64,000 bases of DNA. It comes from Eurosta solidaginis (Eukaryota; Arthropoda; Insecta; Diptera; Tephritidae). How positions within the stretch are numbered: position 1 is the first letter of the stretch; the number at the start of each line of letters is the position of its first letter. Positions 48,801-57,800 of the stretch are shown here, piece by piece. Under the pieces are notes generated by a model that saw nothing but the letters and a program-made list of their open reading frames with translations, did no database searches and was not told the origin of the DNA. The DNA lies in NCBI RefSeq assembly GCF_040869045.1, contig NC_090319.1, positions 60,236,779-60,300,778 of the forward strand. Reading direction: 5' to 3'. Made by a program: the position numbers and the translations under genes.

Positions 48801-51800
48801 TGCCAAATTTCATCATGATATCTATAACGACTGCCAAATTACAGCTTGCAAAACTTTTAAATTACCTTCTTGTAAAAGTGGGCGGTGCCACGCCCATTGT
48901 CCAAAATCTTACTAATTTTCTATTCTGTGTCATAACGTCAACCCATCTGCCAAGTTTCATCGCTTTAGCGGCCTTTGGCAATGAATTATCGCATTTTTTC
49001 GGTTTTTCGAAATTTTCGATATCGAAAAAGTGGGCGTGGTTATAGTCCGATATCGTTCATTTTAAATAGCGATTTGAGATGAGTGCCCAGGAATCTACAT
49101 ACCAAATTTCATCAAGATACCTCAAAATTTACTCAAGTTATCGTGTTAACGGACGGACGGACGGACGGACATGGCTCAATCAAATTTTTTTTCGATCCTG
49201 ATTATTTTGATATATGGAAGTCTATATCTATCTCGATTCCTTTATATATGTACAACCAACCGTTATCCAATCAAACTTAATATACTCTGTGAGCTCTGCT
49301 CAACTGAGTATAAAAATAGCTGATCGAAAAACTGCTGGTTGTAATTTACGCAAATTGCGAAATTTAATTCAAGTATTACAGCTGGAAAATAAAGCATGGA
49401 AAAGTTATATGTTAATGAAAATAATCAGGGCGAACATCTGGATGAATTTTTGACTCTCGCGGAACAAGATGAACAAACTTTACGGACATCCACCAGCTAT
49501 GACACAACATTGCCAAAATTGCCGCCAAATATTTATCAGCAGTTCGCAAATTGTGATAGTTTTTGATGGATTTGTGTTCGCATACTTTTTTACATATTTT
49601 TCTCCAAGAGAGGAAACAGCTGACATTTGAGAGGATTTTGGCTGTTTGTTGGAAAAATACGCGTACAAAGCTAATATTCAGAACCACACGGCCAATAAGG
49701 GATATTTGGCAACGCTACTGCCCAGTGGTTGACTTGCAGAACTACAGGGTTATCATTACCTTTCGTAAATTAGTGAGGAAAAAAGTGCCGTTTAAGACGA
49801 TTCCGATTGAAAGGAGCCCCATTTATGAAAAACTATACCAAGAACCATCCGGCAACCTCTGTAATCATAATTTTCAAACCTTTTTGAGCTCAAAACTATT
49901 AGCGGAATGACGCTGTTATCTTATAGACAACGGCAGTTTTTATTGGAAGCAAAATTTTGATAAATTAGAAGAAAGAAGGTTTAAACCCCCTTGCCTCAAG
50001 ATCATTTGATTTTTTAGGTCGTTACAATTCAAATATTTTATGTTTTTATGTCTATGTTAATAAATTTCTTCACAATTCTGCTACGTATTTACTTTGTTGG
50101 TGATATAATATTTTTAATATGCAAGCATATGTATGTACGAAGTGAACACTTATATTTTAATCATATTCTGTTTCATAATAATTCTGCAATTTATTAAATA
50201 TACAAATGTACATGTTAACTTTTGCTATAATTTCATAAAGAAGTTTCCTTGTAAATTTGCCTAACGACCATCTACATACATATCAGAGAACAACAAAAAT
50301 CGAACACAACAACGTTCGATTACATTCGGCAACATGATCGTGTTCAATGATCCAACTTGCTTAAACGAACATAATCGACATTGATTTAAAATCAACCAAC
50401 TTATTGCATGCGTGAATATAATCATTTCAGGCGTTTGCTCGTTTGCCTCAACCGCGATTACATTCATCGGAATGAAATGGCAAATATGAAAATGATAAAT
50501 GAAAAAATAATGTATTTTTCACATTTTAAAATGTGTTTTTTCCGTGTAGATATGACTTTTTTAAATTAAATTTTTTTCTATTCGATCAGTTTCTTTATTT
50601 TGAATTTTATATACATATACGTTAGATCTCATGCATAGGCTCAAAAAGCATGAATTCTACTTATTGCTGAAGGAGGTACTTCGGTTTTTTTCTTATCAAT
50701 TTATCTATGATTAATATTACAGGAATCCGATTCTGTGGCGTTTCCTAATGTTCAAATGTTGTTGAAAATCTTGTGTACGCGTCCAGGAACAACGGCAACG
50801 AACGAGAGATTTTTTTCAACTCTTAAGCTGATTAAAAACTATTTGAGAAACACGATGAGTGGAAATCGATTGAATGGCTGTGCATCACTAAGCATCCACC
50901 GTGATCAAATTGTTACCGTGGATGAAGTTTTAGATGAAATGGCAAAGAAAAGCCGACGCATACGCTTGAGTTTTTAATGTAACCTTTTTCATATCATATT
51001 CTAAATACACGTACTTTAATGTTAAAGCTAAAGACAACATTTTTTTATTTATTTAACTGAAAAAAAATTTTTTTTTTTGTTTGAGCCCCCCAAGGTAATT
51101 TTCTGGCTACGCCCCTGATGTACATATACAAATTTTTCAAATTCAGGGCGTCAGTCAGGAGATAAAGAGAGTTAATCCTTATTCCATATTGATTATATAA
51201 ACATATTTGACTGGGCTCATACATGCATATACATATACATACATATAGAGTAGCTGTGTAAAAGTGCTGAATATGTAAATTGATAACTAACTTACGGTTT
51301 TTTGTTATTAGTTTGCATAGCATCCTCGCTTTCTGTGGAAAAGTTTTTTTTAACCGGGGAAGGTTGATAACAAAAAATGTGATGCATCATTTTGATTTTT
51401 TGCCATTTATCGTAAGAAAATTGCACTAGTTCGTTTTCGCGTACCTAAATAATTAATAATAATAAATTTTAAAAGAGGCTTATATAGCTTAAATATATTA
51501 GATATGTTAGCGTGTTGCTTCGGATGGAAAATTTTTACCGTTTTGAGGTGTATAGAAGTTTACGATTTTGCAGATTACAAGTAGAATTTTTTCTCACGTC
51601 AACCCTTTGTTTTCCTTTTTTTCACGACAGGTAATTTTGATACAAGGAAGGCTATATATTAGACTGGGTCGATTTATTAACCGATATCGCGCCATCGATT
51701 TTTCGATAGAATTTGGGCTCAGGAAAAAAAGTTCCACTACGCATACCCAAAAAAAAAAATATTTTCGAGCCTGCGAAAAAAAAATATGGCGAAAGGGTAA

Positions 51801-54800
51801 ATTTTTCGACCAAAACACTCCCCAAAACCCAAAAATATTTTTTTTCCCAAAACTGTTATCGCCAACGTTTTTACAACAGTTTTTTGAAAAAAAAAAATAT
51901 TTTTTGGGTTTTGGGGAGTGTTTTGGTCGAAAATTTACCCTTTTTTCCTGAGCCCAAATCCTATCGAAAAAGCGATATCGGTTAACTTTCGTGCATACAA
52001 ATCGACCCCACTCACTATAAATATCTCGACTATTTTATACCATTATAACCGACCGTTGCTGTAGATATTAAAGTTACATCTGGTAGTTTTCACAGATTTT
52101 AAACCTGTGTTACAAAAGCTATAAGCCTGCATATTCGCACTATATCAACCCATTTTGAAAAAATTTTATATTATTTTTTGTTTGCTGAAATATGACGAGT
52201 TTCCGCAACAAAGACTTTTTTTTTTGATTAGAAATTCAACAACAGCATCTTAAAATTTCATAAAAAACATATTCTACTTGAGTAATGTTTAGTTTTCCTT
52301 TCACAATTAACAAATTACCAAGCTTGTTCAAAATTTTCCATATTGCGGCAACCGTAATAATTTTGACGATAAAATTGTATACTTTTATAAGAAAGTTTAA
52401 ATTTCTTAATATTATATTATCACCTCAGCAGTACGGTAGTTGGGCAGCACAAAATTCAATATATCTGAACATAGTGACAATACTTTGCCACCACACAAAA
52501 AATAATCCACCAAAATTTCACCAATATTTGTAGGTACAGTACCGCAAACTACCATAAGTGCAGTATTTTCCATCCAATATTTTTGTTCTAGCTGTTGTGG
52601 AGTCATTGCATAAATTGTATATCTGCAGGATGTTAATTGAACGAAATAGTATGTATTCGTATTTTTTTTTTTAATATGAAACTCACTTGTCATGCTCCAG
52701 AATTGTCTTCAGTGTACTAAGTGCACTCTCACGTGAGCTTACACTTTCCGAGTAAACGTATATATTTGTGGGTTTACTTGGATGCCTATTATTTTTATAA
52801 CGTTTTAAGCTAGGTCGTTTCGCCGCACTATTACTGGTTAGCGGTGCTGAAGTAGATGTGACTGACGTGGAATTGGAAGTTAATGTAAGCTCATCAATTT
52901 GAGAAGCGTTTGGTATTGCTGGTGTCACTTCTGCAGTGGTAGGTTTTTCTTTTTGTTGTATTTGTGTCTGTGATGTAACAGCTTCGGTAGCCAACTTATT
53001 CAACTCATTAGATTTGCTATCGAAACTGCTTGTAGGCATTTTTGCACGTGTTATTGTTGTTGTAATTACAGCAGCAGCTGCAGATATGGTGATCGGGGGA
53101 TCGTCTAGTGGAAATGTTGGTGTTTGTTCTAAGCATTTTATTGAAGTAGAAGTTTCGCTTGATGCTTTTTTTGGCTCAGCTACAATGTTCGCAAGTTCAG
53201 AAACCTATAATTTAAGGTTGTGTTTAAAAATTGTATTGACATGTATGTATGAATAAGTAATCATACCTTTGTAGTTTTAGATCCACTTTCAGCACAACCA
53301 AAGCTCGTGCTCTTAAACATAGCTGCTGACTTCTTAATTTCTGTCGGTTTAGCATGCAGTTTGCTAGGAGAAGGCGCAGTATTTTTCACAAGTTTCTCAA
53401 CATTCGTTTTAGATGGAGTAACCGTAGAATCTGTTTTAATACTTGGTGATCCAATGGAAGACTTGCCGCCTTTATTAACAGCTGATGCCTCAATTTCTTT
53501 AGAGCAACTTGCCTTCGGTTGAGCATCGAATGCAGCTAATTGCTGTTCATAGGGTATCAAATCTGGTTTCACCCTAACACCAACCACACTTTTACCCTCG
53601 CCACGATTTTTCTGACTCTCAAATTCAGTGGCTTGATGTGCCAATACGCTCATTGAACGCAAATCATCTAAATGGCGCTGCCATTCCTCAGCACTCAATT
53701 TCTGTTCGCTATTGCGTATGGGCTTACGCAAATGACTGGCCAATAAACTTAAAGGTTGCGGCTTGCCTTCGTGATTAATTGCTGATGAATTATGTAAGAA
53801 ATAATTTGAATTATTTCTACTAAAAACATTTTTAAACGTGTTAATTAAAGTCAGTGATAGAAGATACAACATACATTACATTGACTAGAAGACTAATTAG
53901 CGTAACAAACACGTGCTATAAATAATAGAAAAGTTTCATGCAAAAAATTAATACGTTTAATTGAAACTAAAAAAAAAAAACAAATAAAGGTGTCTAAGTT
54001 CGGGTGTAACCGAACATTATATACTCAGCGTGAGCTTCAATTGCACATTTCATTTCAGATAAATTACTTTTCTACATAACACGTGGCACCGCCCGTTTAA
54101 AAAAAAAATGTCTCCCCATTTCCTCTTACAATAAAACTTGATAAGTGAAATATCATTGATTCAAAACTATTTTTTGCTAAGTTATAGGTTATTATTCTAG
54201 TCTACGACCCTTTTAAACCTTTTAATATCTAAGTTGGCGTGGTCTTTAAACGATCCCATCCATTTTTACTAGAAATATTTTCTGCTATAAGGAAAATATG
54301 TGCACACAATTTCATTACGATATGTAAATTTTTCTTCGAGTTATAGCTCCCGAAACATTGAAAATTGCTTAGTCAAAAAGGGGCGGTGCCACACCCATTT
54401 TCAAAAATTTTAGTGTTTTCCAATTTAATGTTATAATTCAATTTAAAAAGTAAAATTCTATTGATCCAAAGCTTTTTTTTCGCTAAGATATAGATTATTA
54501 TTTTCGTCTACGACCCTTTTAAAAATCTTTTATATAAAAGTCGCCGTGGTCTTTAACCGATCTCGTCCATTTTTGCTAGAAATATTTCTTGCTATAGGGA
54601 AAATTTGCGTATCCGTTAATTTTTCTTCGAGTTATGGCTCCCGAAACATAGAAAATTGCTTAGTCATTAAAGGGACGGTGCCACGCCCATTTTTTAAAAT
54701 TTGAAGTTTTTCCTATTTATTGTTATAAATCCACTTGAGAAATGAAATACCATTGTTATAAAGCTCTTTTTTGCAAAGATATAGCTTATTTTATTCGTCC

Positions 54801-57800
54801 ACGATTTTTTTTTTAAATCTCTTATATAAAAGTGGGCGTCGTCCTTAACCGATTTCGTTAATTTTTCTTCAAAGCATTCCTTATAGTAAAGGCAACCTCT
54901 CTGCCGAGTTTTGTTACAATAGGTTTAACGATTTTTGATTTTACTAATAATATTTGTAAAATTGATTTTTTCACAAGTGGGCGGTGCCACGCCCATTTAT
55001 AAATTTTTTTTAAATTTTTATCAAGAGTCTCAATTTCAGTCCACATGTCAAATTTCAGCATTCTAGGTGTATTATTTACTAAATAATCAAGTTTTTTGTG
55101 TTTTCCAAAATGTTATATATATAAAAAGTGGGCGTGGTTATCATCCGATTTCGCTCATTTTCAATACCGATCTATTCTGGGTCCAGATAAGATAGTGTGC
55201 CAAATTTGGTGAAGATATCTCAATATTTACTCAAGTTATCGTGTTAACGGACAGACGGACGGACATGGCTCAATCAAATTTTTTTCGATACTAATGATTT
55301 TGATAAATGGAAGTCTATATCTATCTCGATTCCTTTATACCTGTACAACCAACCGTTATCCAATCAAAGTTATATACTCTATGTGCAAAGCATGCTGAGT
55401 ACAAAAATAGTAAGGAAGGATAAGTTCGGGTAACCGAACATTACATACTCAGCTGAGAGCTTAGCTGCGTTGGTTTCGTAGATGGTTTATAAGTGGTTTT
55501 TAATTCCATATCAATACGTTTGGGAAATATCGACCAAATTGTAGACCTAGGGTGACGTTTTTTGGAACGATATCTTCATCCTTTGTCAAATAAGGGAAAA
55601 TCACCATGTAGGAAAATTAACCTAGGGTAACCCTGGAATGTGTTGTATGACATGGGTCTCAAATGAAAGGTATTAAAGAGAATTTTAAAAGGGAGTGACC
55701 CTTAGTTGTATATGTGATGGCGTTTTCAAGATATTGACCCAAATGTGAACCAGGGTGATACACAACATCATCTGTTTAATTTATTTATATATGTAATACC
55801 ACGAACAGTATTCCTGCCATGATTCCAAGGGCATATGATTTCGCCCTGCCGATTTCGCCCGTTTTCACAAAAAAAAACAGTTATCGTCATAGAAGCTATG
55901 CCCTTACCAAATTTCACAAGGATTGGTAATTTTTTGTTCGACTTATGGCATTAAAAGTATTCTAGACAAATTAAATGAAAAAGGGCGGAGCCACGGCCAT
56001 TTTGAAATTTTCTTTTATTTTTGTATTTTGTTGCACCATATCATTACTGGAGTTGAATGTTGACATAATTTACTTATATACTGTAAAGATATTCAATTCT
56101 TGTTAAAATTTGACTTTAAAATTTTTTTTTTTTTAAAGTGAGCCTGTTCGTCATCCGATTTTGCTAATTTTTATCAAGAACACATATAGTGATAGGAGTA
56201 ACGTTCCGGCCAAATTTCGTCATGATATTTTCAACGACTGCGAAATTACAGCTTGCAAAACTTTTAAATTACCATCTTTTAAAAGTGGGCGGTGTCACGC
56301 CCATTGTCCAAAATTTTACTAATTTTCTATTCTGCTTCATAAGGTCAACCCACCTACCAAGTTTCATCGCTTTATCCGTTTTAGGTAATGAATTATCGCG
56401 CTTTTTCAGTTTTTCGAAATTTTCGATATCGAAAAAGTGGGCGTTAGTCCGATTTCGTTTATTTTAAATAGCGATCTGAGATGAGTACCCAGGAATCTAC
56501 ATACCAAATTTCATCAAGATACCACAAAATTTACTCAAGTTATCGTGTTTACGGACGGACGGACGGACATGGCTAAATAAATTTCTTTTTTCGCCCAGAT
56601 CATTTTGATATATAGAAGTCTATATCTATCTCAATTAGTTTAAGCCGTTACGGGGTACCGTTATGCGAGCAAAATTAATATACTCTGTGAGCTCTGCTCA
56701 GCTGAGTATAAAAATGGAATACCATGCATTTATACAATTCTCTTTTCGGCTTACACTCAATTCTCAGCAATTTTAGCTGATCGTTAATGATGCAATTATT
56801 TTGTAAGTAAGTGGATAGTAACAATTTGGTGAAATGCTCGACATCAGTCTCAATGAGCACAGCAAGATGTGAGTCGACTTTCCATGCTATTAGCTTACCA
56901 AAATTTTCAATCTGTAATTAATTAAAAGTAAAAAGTTTACAACTTAGTATATATGTAAATGTGTATATCTTGCATTTATTTGTGTATCTAGCCTGATATT
57001 TAGATTTAGAGTGTACAGCCGACGTGGTGTGGTGATAACCTGCTCCGCCTACCACACTGAAGGTCTTGAGTTCAAGTCCCTTTTTTTCAATTAGAAAAAA
57101 GTTTGCACTCCGTTTTATATGAGGATCTAAATTTCAAAGGGGTATTTTTTTTGATAAATTTTCGTTTTTTTTAAGAATCTGGTAGAAAATCCTTACCTCC
57201 ATTAAAATATTTTTTCGTCAAATTATATGAACTCAAATTTTTTCCAGCATACAAAAATAATTAAATTTACGCTTGGGATCAAAAGAAGATCTTTTTGAAA
57301 AATTTTACAAATAATTTATCGTAAGTAAATTATATAAACATTGTTTATATATTTCTTATTATTGTTACGTTTTTATATTGTGACGAATATTAGCATCACT
57401 AAGCTGATACTAAGCAGCCACTCGTATGTACGTAAACAAATCAATCATCATTTACACACATATGTACATATGTACAAGGCAACGAAGAGATACTCGCGAA
57501 CACATGTAATCATCAGCCGAAGTAGTACTCACGCATACACCCGCATATGGCTATAAGAGAAACATAAACTACAAATAGGCATACATGTATATACCAAGCA
57601 AGGGATACAATTGTTCTGGAATACAGTTTCGCCAAATGACTAGACCTTAGGAGAAATGGTTGAACGAGAAAACTGAGAGTATAAAAGCAGCGCAAGCTGA
57701 GGAATCAGCAATCAGTTTTGATTTAAGCACGCTATTGGTTGTGAGGTATAAATGTTATTGTGAAGTACTCTCAAAGTAGACTAATAAAGACCATTTTGCA

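Noticed and set aside
57015..57095. A functional tRNA gene
   Set aside because: Has promoter-box-like sequences but no acceptor stem closure; it matches the SINE head at 59095.
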